A stretch of DNA of 64,000 nt, taken from assembly GCF_002080395.1 (NCBI RefSeq), contig NZ_CP020478.1:446886-510885 (forward strand), written 5' to 3'. The notes below the pieces were generated by a model. The model ran no database searches, was not told where the DNA came from, and saw only the letters and a program-made list of their open reading frames with translations. The DNA comes from Campylobacter helveticus. GTDB lineage: Bacteria; Campylobacterota; Campylobacteria; Campylobacterales; Campylobacteraceae. A program made the position numbers and the translations under genes. This document shows positions 38,625 through 46,130 of the stretch, one piece after another. Within the stretch, counting starts at the first letter, position 1. Each line of letters opens with the position of its first letter.

Positions 38625-39558
38625 ATTCTTTCAATTTTTCTATCACCATTTTAGGACTTAAATCTTTCATACATTTATGGTGTTTTAGTATGCAGGTGCG
38701 TTTCATACAGGGCATACAAGCTAAATTAAGATGGATAATTTTAGCATTTTCGCTCTGCCAAGGTGAGGTTTGAGTGAATTTAGTCGGTCCAAAAATCACT
38801 AGCATTTTCACCTTTAAAGCCGCACCTATGTGCATGGCTCCGCTGTCATTTGTGAGGAAAATATCACTTAAGGCGATATTTTGTGCGAGGGTTTGAATGC
38901 TTGTTTTGTTGCATAAATTTTTCGCCCTAACGCCTTTTTGTGCGAGTATGTTGGCAATTCTAGCACAAATGATAGCCTCTTCTTTACCCGCCCCAAGAAT
39001 AATAATTTCGTGGCTTTTGGCAAATTCAAACCCCACTTTTGCAAAATACTCTTCATCCCAGCGTTTAGCACTCCCATAGCTTGCACCAGGGTTTAAAGCG
39101 AGAATTTTTTTGCCACTTTTAAGTTGTAGGGGTGCTTTAAATTTCGTTTTGATGGGTAGTTTTAAATCTTTTGATGAGATTTGAAAATTTAAAGTATGCT
39201 CAATGAAATTTAAGTATTTTAAAACTTGATGTGAGTCTTTTAAGATTTTTTTGTTGAAACAAAATTTTTTTTTGGATTTTATGATTTTTAAAATAAGCTT
39301 TGCCGAAAGTGCCGAGCGAAAAGAAAATGCAAGGTCAAATTGATGATTTTGACGCAAATGAAAGGCTTGTTTGTAGCGCTTTTTTTTATCTTCTAAGATA
39401 ATGCTTGAGTTGGGAAATTCTTTAAAAAGCCCTGTCGCTACAAAAGAGCCAAAAAAGACAAATTCCGCTTCTTTAAACCGCTCTTTAATGCCATAAATCG
39501 CCGCACTAGCCATAACGCAATCGCCTAGCCAAGTGGGAAGATTGATAAAAATTTTCAT
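38614..39558 (-). CDS. waaF: Lipopolysaccharide heptosyltransferase II-like (GT9)
   Basis: A 314-residue glycosyltransferase family 9 enzyme that, in WaaF, adds the second heptose to the inner core of lipooligosaccharide. It begins KIFINLPTWLGDCVMA, as in heptosyltransferases, and has ALNPGASYGSAKRWDEEYFA near residue 150 and the nucleotide-binding end SDIFLTNDSGAMHIGAALKVK, then FGPTKFTQTSPW. A Cys-rich tail (CMPCMKRTCILKHHKCM) is also seen in WaaF. It is divergent from the rest of the glycan locus and marks its left edge. WaaC is not in the window. Confidence 0.92.
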   Translation of the reverse strand: MKIFINLPTWLGDCVMASAAIYGIKERFKEAEFVFFGSFVATGLFKEFPNSSIILEDKKKRYKQAFHLRQNHQFDLAFSFRSALSAKLILKIIKSKKKFCFNKKILKDSHQVLKYLNFIEHTLNFQISSKDLKLPIKTKFKAPLQLKSGKKILALNPGASYGSAKRWDEEYFAKVGFEFAKSHEIIILGAGKEEAIICARIANILAQKGVRAKNLCNKTSIQTLAQNIALSDIFLTNDSGAMHIGAALKVKMLVIFGPTKFTQTSPWQSENAKIIHLNLACMPCMKRTCILKHHKCMKDLSPKMVIEKLKEFKI

Positions 39559-39575
39559 ATTTTGCCCTTATGTGA

Positions 39576-39581
39576 TAAAAT
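39576..39581 (+). promoter_or_regulatory. Candidate -10 box for the glycan locus
   Basis: taaaat in the context tgtgataaaattt, 27 bases upstream of the first glycosyltransferase ATG at 39608. It lies in the 49-base divergent gap next to waaF. Genes from here to 50465 are closely spaced, so this may drive much of the cluster. Confidence 0.5.
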
Positions 39582-39607
39582 TTCAATTTTAACAAAATAG
39601 GCTAAAA

Positions 39608-40468
39608 ATGACAATAATTTCTATCATCATCCCACTTCATAACTGCGAAAATTTCATACACAGAGCCTTAAAAAGCTGTCAAAATCAAGATTTTATCAAT
39701 TATGAAGTGATTATTATTGACGATAAAAGCGAAGATGAGGGAGCTAAGATAGCTTTAGAATTTGTTAAAAAGGATAGACGATTTAAGCTTTTTAGTAATG
39801 CCACACACTTAGGCACTTTTGCAAGTAGAAACGAGGGAATTTTAAGGGCAAATTCGCCTTTTTTGATGTTTTTAGACGCAGATGATTATTTATGCGATGG
39901 GGCGTTAAAAAGGGTTTTTGAAAGTTTAAATTTAAAAGCTGATGTGGTGCTTTTTGACTCTTTTGTGCATAGGGTTAAAATAAAGCAATTTTATCGTTTT
40001 AAGCAAGATAGGCTTTTTAATAAAAATGAGTTTTTAAGTTTTTTGGCAGAGCAAAGGCATTTTTGCTGGTCGGTTTGGGCTAAGGTTTTTCGTAAGGATT
40101 TGGCTTTAAAATGTTTTGAGTTTGTTGATAAAAATGCGTTTTTGTGCTATGGCGAAGATGTGCTTTTTTGCTATATTTATTTTATGTTTTGTGAAAGTAT
40201 AGCTATTTTTAAGCATAGTATTTACCGCTACGAATTTAACGCTTTTGGGCGTTATGAGAGCAAAGATGAGATGATTTTAAGGCAAAATTATGAAGATAAG
40301 AAAAAAAGCCTTAAGTTTATCAAAAGTATTGCTAAAAATTTTCCGCCAAATTCTTTAAATGAAAAGCTTTTTATGCACCTAGAAAAAGAGACTTTAGATT
40401 TAAAGAAGAGATATTTAAAGTTGATTAAGAAAGAAAAAATAGAATTAGTAAAAAAAGAGGAAAAATGA
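39608..40468 (+). CDS. Glycosyltransferase family 2
   Basis: A 286-residue GT-A-fold glycosyltransferase. The N-terminal domain has [30 protein letters not shown] (nucleotide-sugar binding) and the metal-binding DADDYL near residue 95. The C-terminal part is Lys-rich and helical. It is the first plus-strand gene of the glycan cluster and its stop overlaps rfbA by ATGA. Donor and acceptor cannot be read from the sequence; given the position next to waaF, addition to lipooligosaccharide is likely. Confidence 0.88.
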   Translation: MTIISIIIPLHNCENFIHRALKSCQNQDFINYEVIIIDDKSEDEGAKIALEFVKKDRRFKLFSNATHLGTFASRNEGILRANSPFLMFLDADDYLCDGALKRVFESLNLKADVVLFDSFVHRVKIKQFYRFKQDRLFNKNEFLSFLAEQRHFCWSVWAKVFRKDLALKCFEFVDKNAFLCYGEDVLFCYIYFMFCESIAIFKHSIYRYEFNAFGRYESKDEMILRQNYEDKKKSLKFIKSIAKNFPPNSLNEKLFMHLEKETLDLKKRYLKLIKKEKIELVKKEEK

Positions 40469-41352
40469 AAGGAATTATTTTAGCAGGTGGAAGTGGGACA
40501 AGACTCTATCCATCTACGCTTATGGTGTCTAAGCAGTTGTTGCCTATTTATGATAAGCCTATGATTTATTATCCATTATCTGTGCTAATGCTTGCGCAAA
40601 TTAGAGAGGTTTTAATCATTTCTACCCCTAAAGATACACCAAGATTTAGAGAGATTTTTGGCGATGGTAGTTGGCTTGGTATGGAGATTGAGTATTCTAT
40701 ACAAGAGAGCCCTGATGGATTAGCTCAAGGACTTATTTTAGCAGAGCAGTTTGTAGGCAATGATGATGTAGCATTGATTCTGGGGGATAATGTCTTTTAT
40801 GGGCAGGGCTTTTCGCCTATGCTTTTAGAGGCAAAGCAAGAGGCACAAAATGGCATTGCTACGATTTTTTCCTATCGCGTTAAAGACCCAGAGCGTTTTG
40901 GTGTAGTAGAGATAGATAAAGAGGGCAGGGCGTTAAGCATTGAAGAGAAGCCACTTAATCCTAAGAGTAATTTTGCGGTAACTGGGTTATATTTCTATGA
41001 TAACAACGCTATTTCTATTGCTAAATCTTTAAAGCCTAGTGCAAGGGGAGAGCTAGAAATCACTGATGTAAATATTGCATATCTTAAGCAAAATAAGTTA
41101 AGATCTCAAGTGCTAGGCAGGGGCTTTGCGTGGCTTGATACAGGCACGCACGATAGTCTTGTGGAGGCTTCTACTTTTGTGCAGACTATTGAGTTACGAC
41201 AGGGCTATAAAATCGCGTGTTTAGAGGAGATTGCCTATCATAATGGCTGGATTGATGAAGAAAAATTGCTAGAGCGTGCTTACATTTTGCAAAAAAGTGG
41301 CTATGGTGAGTATTTGAAAAATCTTTTAGACTTAAGTAGGGCAGGGCAGTGA
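40465..41352 (+). CDS. rfbA: Glucose-1-phosphate thymidylyltransferase
   Basis: Makes dTDP-glucose from glucose-1-phosphate and dTTP, the first step to dTDP-6-deoxy sugars. The 295-residue protein shows [15 protein letters not shown] at the N-terminus, [20 protein letters not shown], a GDNVFYGQG motif near residue 110, [20 protein letters not shown] and a [12 protein letters not shown] motif. It overlaps the preceding glycosyltransferase gene and the following rfbB gene. It begins the amino-sugar pathway of this locus. Confidence 0.96.
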   Translation: MKGIILAGGSGTRLYPSTLMVSKQLLPIYDKPMIYYPLSVLMLAQIREVLIISTPKDTPRFREIFGDGSWLGMEIEYSIQESPDGLAQGLILAEQFVGNDDVALILGDNVFYGQGFSPMLLEAKQEAQNGIATIFSYRVKDPERFGVVEIDKEGRALSIEEKPLNPKSNFAVTGLYFYDNNAISIAKSLKPSARGELEITDVNIAYLKQNKLRSQVLGRGFAWLDTGTHDSLVEASTFVQTIELRQGYKIACLEEIAYHNGWIDEEKLLERAYILQKSGYGEYLKNLLDLSRAGQ

Positions 41353-42371
41353 AAAGTATTTTAATAACAGGTGGGGCTGGTTTTATCGGTAGCAATTTTG
41401 TGTTGTATTTTTTGAAAAAATATCCAAATTATCACATTGTAAATTTAGATCTGCTTACTTACGCTGGAAGTTTAGAGAATCTAAAAGGTGTGGAAAATTT
41501 CAACAATTATACTTTTATACAGGGCGATATTTGTGATGAAGGCTTGGTAGATGAAATTTTCAAAAAATATGAGATTGAAAGTGTGATACATTTTGCTGCT
41601 GAATCTCACGTAGATAATTCTATTGCCAATCCCAATGCGTTTATAAAAACAAATGTCAATGGGACTTTTAATCTTTTGCATACTGCTTATTTACATTGGT
41701 TTGAAGCACCGCATATTGCAAAAAGAGGCAAGGAAAATTGTGTGTTTCATCACATTAGCACTGATGAAGTTTTTGGCTCTTTGGGCGAGAGTGGGTATTT
41801 TACAGAATCTACACCCTATGCACCAAACTCCCCCTATTCAGCTTCTAAGGCATCAAGCGATATGCTTGTGAGATCTTATATCCATACCTATGGATTAAAG
41901 GCGTTTATTACAAATTGCTCTAACAATTATGGTCCTAAGCAACACGATGAAAAGCTTATCCCTACAATCATTCGTAACGCTCTGCAAGGTGAGACAATAC
42001 CTATTTATGGCGATGGTAAAAATGTGCGTGATTGGCTCTATGTGGAGGATCATTGCCGTGCTATTGATGTAGTGTTTCACTCACAATGCTATGGTGAGAC
42101 TTTTAATGTCGGTGGGAATTGTGAGCGTGTGAATATAGAGATTGTAAAGCATATTTGTGCATTGCTTGATGAGATTGCCCCAAGGGCGGATAAAAAGTCT
42201 TATCAAAGTCAAATTGCTTTTGTGCAGGATAGGGCAGGACACGATAGGCGTTATGCCATTGATTCTAGCAAGATAGCTAAGATTCTGGGCTGGAAGCCAC
42301 AAGAGAGTTTCGCAAGTGGGCTAGAGAAGACATTGCGGTATTATGTGAGAAAATATAGGAGTGTTTTATGA
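41349..42371 (+). CDS. rfbB: dTDP-glucose 4,6-dehydratase
   Basis: Converts dTDP-glucose to dTDP-4-keto-6-deoxyglucose. The 340-residue extended SDR has the NAD motif [11 protein letters not shown] at residues 6-16, the [12 protein letters not shown] motif, the catalytic STDEVFG (Asp-Glu) and YSASKASSD (Tyr and Lys) motifs, and [10 protein letters not shown]. The product is the branch point used by the ketoisomerases and the aminotransferase further along the cluster. No rfbC or rfbD is present, so rhamnose is not the end product. The stop overlaps the next start by ATGA. Confidence 0.96.
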   Translation: MKSILITGGAGFIGSNFVLYFLKKYPNYHIVNLDLLTYAGSLENLKGVENFNNYTFIQGDICDEGLVDEIFKKYEIESVIHFAAESHVDNSIANPNAFIKTNVNGTFNLLHTAYLHWFEAPHIAKRGKENCVFHHISTDEVFGSLGESGYFTESTPYAPNSPYSASKASSDMLVRSYIHTYGLKAFITNCSNNYGPKQHDEKLIPTIIRNALQGETIPIYGDGKNVRDWLYVEDHCRAIDVVFHSQCYGETFNVGGNCERVNIEIVKHICALLDEIAPRADKKSYQSQIAFVQDRAGHDRRYAIDSSKIAKILGWKPQESFASGLEKTLRYYVRKYRSVL

Positions 42372-42951
42372 ATAAAGTAGCTAGAATATTGCAAAAAATA
42401 AGAGTGGCGTATTATCGTCATTTCGTTTCTAATGTTAAAGTGTCTGGGGGTTTTAAAATACATTCAGCTACGATTTTTCATAGCGTGAATGAGGGTAAAA
42501 TATGTATTGCTGATAATGTGCATCTGGGCTATTATCCGTCTCCTTTATTTTTTAATGCGTGCAATCACATTGATGTGCGGGGGGGGGTAATACTATGATA
42601 AGTATAGATTCTGGAACATTTATTAATAACAATTTTTCTCTTGTTGCGTATAGAGAGGGTATCCATATTGGCAGAAATTGCTTTATAGGGACAAATTTTC
42701 AGGTTATGAGTTCTGATTTTCACGCACTTACAATAAAAAATAGAAATGATGAGAAATATATACAAAGTGCGAGTGTGGAGATAGGAGATAACTGCTTTAT
42801 AGGGAATAATGTTATTGTGTTAAAAGGTGTAAAACTTGGAAGTGGCTGTGTTGTGGGAAGTGGCAGTGTGGTAACAAAGTCTTTTGGAGCAAATTTAATT
42901 ATAGCTGGCAATCCCGCAAGATTAATTAAAGAAATCAAACAGGAGGAATAA
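42368..42951 (+). CDS. Hexapeptide acyltransferase, phase-variable (OFF: 9 Gs)
   Basis: A left-handed beta-helix O- or N-acyltransferase split by a poly-G tract. The 5' frame (42368-42598) gives 76 residues ending at a TGA. The 3' frame (open from 42595) carries the hexapeptide repeats ([41 protein letters not shown]) and the family ending AGNPARLI. With 10 Gs instead of 9 the frames join through [13 protein letters not shown] into a 194-residue protein. The present TGA overlaps an ATG (ATGATA at 42595), so re-initiation on the 3' part is possible. It lies between rfbB and the ketoisomerase genes, so the substrate is likely the amino-sugar product or the glycan. Confidence 0.87.
42579..42587. 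repeat. Poly-G tract of 9 in acyltransferase (out of frame)
   Basis: Nine Gs after the Asp-Val codons. The full-length protein needs 3n+1 Gs (7 or 10), so the assembled state is OFF. Confidence 0.92.
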
Positions 42952-42953
42952 AG

Positions 42954-43388
42954 ATGTATAAGATGATTGATTTGCAAATGCATAATGACAAAGGCTCTAT
43001 GCTTATAGCCTTACAAAAGAATGTAAATTGCCCTTTTGAGATTAAAAGAGCCTTTTATATCTTTGGTGTGCCAAAAGATGTCATAAGGGGAGAGCACGCT
43101 AATAAAAATTCTCAATTTCTTTTTGTAACCTTGCAGGGTGCGTGTAAAATTTGTGTAGATAATGGTGTAAAAAAAGAGGAATTTTTACTAGATAGTCCCC
43201 AAAAAGCTTTATATTTAGACAAAATGTTATGGAAAGAGATGTATCATTTTAGTGAAAATTGCATTTTGCTTGTTTTGAGTGATTGTTATTATGATAAAGA
43301 TGAATATATTTACGATTATGAAGCTTTTAAGCAGATGTGGGGGGGGGGGGGAGTAAGTAGCCTTCGTTATCTTTTGGAGGTGGCGTAG
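42954..43388 (+). CDS. FdtA/QdtA-like cupin 1 with altered active site and G-tract tail
   Basis: A 144-residue cupin of the sugar 3,4-ketoisomerase (FdtA/QdtA) family. It shares the framework of the neighbouring copy (FEIKRAFYIFGVP, then the hairpin and EYIYDYEAF), but the catalytic RGGHAHK motif reads RGEHANK: the second His (position 51 in the neighbour) is Asn50 here, and the Gly before the first His is Glu. It may be inactive or have another reaction. Near the C-terminus it runs through 13 Gs and ends GVSSLRYLLEVA. Other tract lengths would end it a few residues after the tract. The stop is two bases before the next ATG. Confidence 0.82.
   Translation: MYKMIDLQMHNDKGSMLIALQKNVNCPFEIKRAFYIFGVPKDVIRGEHANKNSQFLFVTLQGACKICVDNGVKKEEFLLDSPQKALYLDKMLWKEMYHFSENCILLVLSDCYYDKDEYIYDYEAFKQMWGGGGVSSLRYLLEVA
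43339..43351. repeat. Poly-G tract of 13 near 3' end of cupin 1
   Basis: Thirteen Gs after the Met-Trp codons. With 13 (or 10) the frame adds a tail of about 12 residues after the Gly run; with 12 it stops at gagTAA and with 11 at AGTAAGTAG, both about 30-40 bases before the next start codon. Confidence 0.92.
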
Positions 43389-43390
43389 CT

Positions 43391-43783
43391 ATGAATTGTA
43401 AGGTAATGAAATTAGATGTAAAGGCTGACGAGAGGGGGAAATTGGTAGCTTTGGAAAATTTAAAAAATATCCCTTTTGAGATTAAAAGAGTGTATTATAT
43501 CTTTGATACTAAGCCAGAATTTCAAAGAGGGGGACATGCACATAAGCATTTGGAGCAACTTATCGTCGCTATGGATGGCTCCTGTGAGTTTGTGTTAGAT
43601 GATGGAACTAAAAGGCAAAATGTGTTTTTAAATCGCCCAGATATAGGGCTTTATATAGGTAAAAATATGTGGCGGGAAATGCGAAATTTCTCATATGGTT
43701 GTAAGCTAATGATTTTGGCAAGCGATTTTTATGATGAGAGTGAGTATATCCGCGATTATGATGAATTTTTGAGGCAGTTTTAA
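43391..43783 (+). CDS. dTDP-4-keto-6-deoxyglucose 3,4-ketoisomerase (FdtA/QdtA family)
   Basis: A 130-residue cupin that moves the keto group of dTDP-4-keto-6-deoxyglucose from C4 to C3, setting up amination at C3. Both catalytic histidines are present in RGGHAHK (His49 and His51), followed by QLIVAMDGSCEFVLDDG, WREMRNFS and the family ending EYIRDYDEFL. Whether the product has the galacto (FdtA) or gluco (QdtA) configuration cannot be told with confidence. A GGAGG at 43376-43380 is the ribosome-binding site. The next acyltransferase gene starts at the last base of the stop codon. Confidence 0.92.
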   Translation: MNCKVMKLDVKADERGKLVALENLKNIPFEIKRVYYIFDTKPEFQRGGHAHKHLEQLIVAMDGSCEFVLDDGTKRQNVFLNRPDIGLYIGKNMWREMRNFSYGCKLMILASDFYDESEYIRDYDEFLRQF

Positions 43784-44319
43784 TGTATGCAATATATGTT
43801 TGGATATTTAATAAAATAGAGAATTGTTTTCATAATTTTTTGAAACATTCTTGTGATCGTTTGAGTATAAGAGCTGTTAAATTTATTGCTTTTTACTATC
43901 CAGATGCGAAAATTAGAAAACTTTATTTAAGACGCTTAGGCTTCATTATGGATGAGGGGACTTTTTCAAATTTAGGTTTAAAATTTACAATGAATGATGA
44001 TTTTAGCCCTTGCGTTTTTGTCGCTAAGAGAGTTTCTATCGCTCCTAATGTTACTTTTATAGCAAATAGTGAACCCAATAATTCTTTACTTTTGACCCAA
44101 AATTCTTATGTGAGGGAAAAATTAATTAAAAAAAATATAAAGATTATTGTTGAAGATGATGTTTGGATTGGTGCAAATGTAACTATAATGCCCGGTGTTA
44201 GACTTAGAAGAGGCTGTATTATCGGTGCCGGTGCTGTGCTAACTAAAGATACTGATGAATTTGGTGTTTATGCCGGAATTCCCGCGATTAAAATTAGACA
44301 ATTAGAGGGCTTTAAATGA
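43783..44319 (+). CDS. Hexapeptide-repeat acetyltransferase
   Basis: A 178-residue acyltransferase of the LbH/Maa-WbbJ type. The N-terminal 75 residues are helical and basic; the rest is a left-handed beta-helix with VSIAPNVTFIA, then VEDDVWIGANVTIMPGVRLRRGCIIGAGAVLTKD and the ending AGIPAIKI, the acetyl-CoA binding region. In this context a 3-N-acetyltransferase for a dTDP-3-amino-3,6-dideoxyhexose (FdtC/QdtC role) is likely, but an O-acetyltransferase cannot be excluded. The start overlaps the ketoisomerase stop by one base (TAATG) and the stop overlaps the next gene (ATGA). Confidence 0.85.
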   Translation: MYAIYVWIFNKIENCFHNFLKHSCDRLSIRAVKFIAFYYPDAKIRKLYLRRLGFIMDEGTFSNLGLKFTMNDDFSPCVFVAKRVSIAPNVTFIANSEPNNSLLLTQNSYVREKLIKKNIKIIVEDDVWIGANVTIMPGVRLRRGCIIGAGAVLTKDTDEFGVYAGIPAIKIRQLEGFK

Positions 44320-45329
44320 TAAAAATTTCCATTTATGAGGAAATAAAGATTAAAGAGTGGAATTTATTTAATCAAAATGCTAAAAATGGAATCTTTATGT
44401 TTGATAGAAATTATATGGATTATCACGCTGATAGATTTATGGATCATTCATTAATGTTTTATGAAGATTCTAAGCTTATCGCCCTTTTACCTTTAAATAT
44501 CAAAGATTGTGTATTATATTCTCATCAAGGGCTAACTTTTGGTGGGTTTATCACTAATTCCATAATGAAGCAATACAAAATGCTTGAGTGTTTCGAGGCG
44601 TTATTAGAGTATATGCGAGAGATTAAGGCACAAAAGATGATTTATAAAGCAATCCCCTATATTTATCATAAATACCCCGCACAAGAGGATATATATGCGT
44701 TGTCTCTCTTTGGGGCAAAGCCCTGCCGCACAGATTGTTCTTCAAGCATTAATTTAGCACATTTACTTTCAATGCCAAAGGGTAGAAAAGCACAGATTTC
44801 TAGGGCAAAGCGTGAAGGTGTGGTTATAGAATCTTCCACCAACTTCCCTGCTTTTATCACACTATTAAATGAAGTCTTGCAAACAAAGCATAATACACAA
44901 GCTGTGCATTCAGCCAAAGAGTTAGAATTACTTCATAATAGATTTAAAGAAAATATTACTCTCTACATTGCAAAACAAAATAATGAGATTCTAGCAGCTA
45001 CTTTGCTTTTTATCTATCCAAATCTCGTGCATACACAATATTTAGCAACAAGTGAAAAGGGCAGGGCGGTAGGTGCGCTAGACTTACTTATAAAAACATT
45101 GATAGATAAATATGCTACAACAAAACAATACTTTGACTTTGGAATCTCCACAGAAAATAATGGCTTATTCTTAAACGAAGGACTTATCGCACAAAAAGAG
45201 GGCTTTGGTGCAAGGACAATTGTGCATAGTTTTTATGAGCTGAATATTAACGGGGGGGGGGGGGGGGTAACTCTTCTAAAAAATAATCGCGTAATTTTTC
45301 ATACAAGCTTTGCAAATGAGGTGGCATAG
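44316..45329 (+). CDS. FemAB/GNAT-like acyltransferase with C-terminal G tract
   Basis: A 337-residue protein of the Acetyltransf_6 (FemAB-like GNAT) type. The KGRKAQISRAKREGVVIE segment near residue 155 and the LYIAKQNNEILAATLLFIYPNLVHTQYLATSEKGRAVGALDLL core fit this fold, and YFDFGISTENNG with FGARTIVHSFYEL closes the domain. A tract of 16 Gs follows ELNIN; in the present frame it adds a tail ending FANEVA. With 15 Gs the protein stops directly after the tract, with 17 a few residues later. The domain is complete in all states. The stop is directly followed by the formyltransferase ATG. The substrate is unknown; an acyl group on the amino sugar is a guess. Confidence 0.82.
   Translation: MIKISIYEEIKIKEWNLFNQNAKNGIFMFDRNYMDYHADRFMDHSLMFYEDSKLIALLPLNIKDCVLYSHQGLTFGGFITNSIMKQYKMLECFEALLEYMREIKAQKMIYKAIPYIYHKYPAQEDIYALSLFGAKPCRTDCSSSINLAHLLSMPKGRKAQISRAKREGVVIESSTNFPAFITLLNEVLQTKHNTQAVHSAKELELLHNRFKENITLYIAKQNNEILAATLLFIYPNLVHTQYLATSEKGRAVGALDLLIKTLIDKYATTKQYFDFGISTENNGLFLNEGLIAQKEGFGARTIVHSFYELNINGGGGGVTLLKNNRVIFHTSFANEVA
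45252..45267. repeat. Poly-G tract of 16 near 3' end of FemAB/GNAT-like gene
   Basis: Sixteen Gs directly followed by TAACTC. The longest tract in the window. It lies 60 bases before the next start codon and sets where translation of the gene ends. Confidence 0.93.
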
Positions 45330-46130
45330 ATGAAAGTTTGCATAGCTGGAAAAAATGATATTGCCGTTAATGCTTTGGAATTTTTACTTACATTTTATGA
45401 GCCAAAAGATTTAATCGTGGTGCCTAATCAAAATGATGAGGGAAAGGACACTTGGCAAAGATCCTTAAAAAAGGTTGCTCAAAAATATGGCGTAAAAATT
45501 GTGAGTTTAGAGGAATGTTATAGTGTGAAAGATTTGCTTTTTATTTCTTTAGAATTTGATTTAATTATCAAGCCTGAAAAATTTGTAAGCAAGAGGCTCT
45601 TTAATATTCATTTTTCAAATTTGCCTAAATATAAGGGTGTTTATACTTCCATAATGCCTATTTTATATGGAGAAAATGAGGCTGGAGTCACTTTGCATTA
45701 TATTGATGATGGGATAGATACGGGCGATATTATCTCTCAAAGACTTTTTAAAATAGGTCTTAATGATACTGCTAGAGATTTGTATTTTAAATATCTTAAA
45801 AATGCTTTTCTGCTTTTTAAATTAGAATTTAAAAAATTAGAAAGTGGAAATTGTAAGCGACAAAAGCAAGATTTAATAGGAAGTTTTTTTACAAGAAAAA
45901 GTATAGAATTTGAAAGAAAACTTGATTTAAATAAGACGAGTTTTGAAATTCACAATGAACTTCGTGCATTTATTTTTGAAGAATATCAACTTCCACAAAT
46001 TAATCATTTTCAAATTGTAAAGTCAAGACTAAGTAAAAAATTTATTGGAAGAAAAGTTTTTAAGGAATTTGATGATAAATTTATACTTTCTGGTATAGAT
46101 GGATTTAAGATTGAAGCGAGGAAAAAATGA
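45330..46130 (+). CDS. dTDP-amino-sugar N-formyltransferase
   Basis: A 266-residue enzyme of the methionyl-tRNA formyltransferase fold, shorter than Fmt (about 310) and matching sugar N-formyltransferases such as C. jejuni WlaRD. Catalytic residues are visible: NIHFSNLPKYKG (Asn and His of the NxH motif near residues 93-95) and LHYIDDGIDTGDII (Asp near 129-132). With the ketoisomerase and DegT aminotransferase in the same cluster it likely formylates a dTDP-3-amino-3,6-dideoxyhexose using N10-formyltetrahydrofolate. The ATG directly follows the previous stop. The stop overlaps the next glycosyltransferase start by ATGA. Confidence 0.88.
   Translation: MKVCIAGKNDIAVNALEFLLTFYEPKDLIVVPNQNDEGKDTWQRSLKKVAQKYGVKIVSLEECYSVKDLLFISLEFDLIIKPEKFVSKRLFNIHFSNLPKYKGVYTSIMPILYGENEAGVTLHYIDDGIDTGDIISQRLFKIGLNDTARDLYFKYLKNAFLLFKLEFKKLESGNCKRQKQDLIGSFFTRKSIEFERKLDLNKTSFEIHNELRAFIFEEYQLPQINHFQIVKSRLSKKFIGRKVFKEFDDKFILSGIDGFKIEARKK

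Noticed and set aside
42595-42951. Independent 118-residue acyltransferase gene
   Set aside because: Its beginning continues the N-terminal part of the upstream frame if one G is added. Restart at its ATG remains possible and is listed as a finding.
45252-45267. Calling the FemAB/GNAT-like gene a pseudogene because of the tract
   Set aside because: The frame is open through the tract, the domain is complete before it, and the stop directly abuts the next gene.
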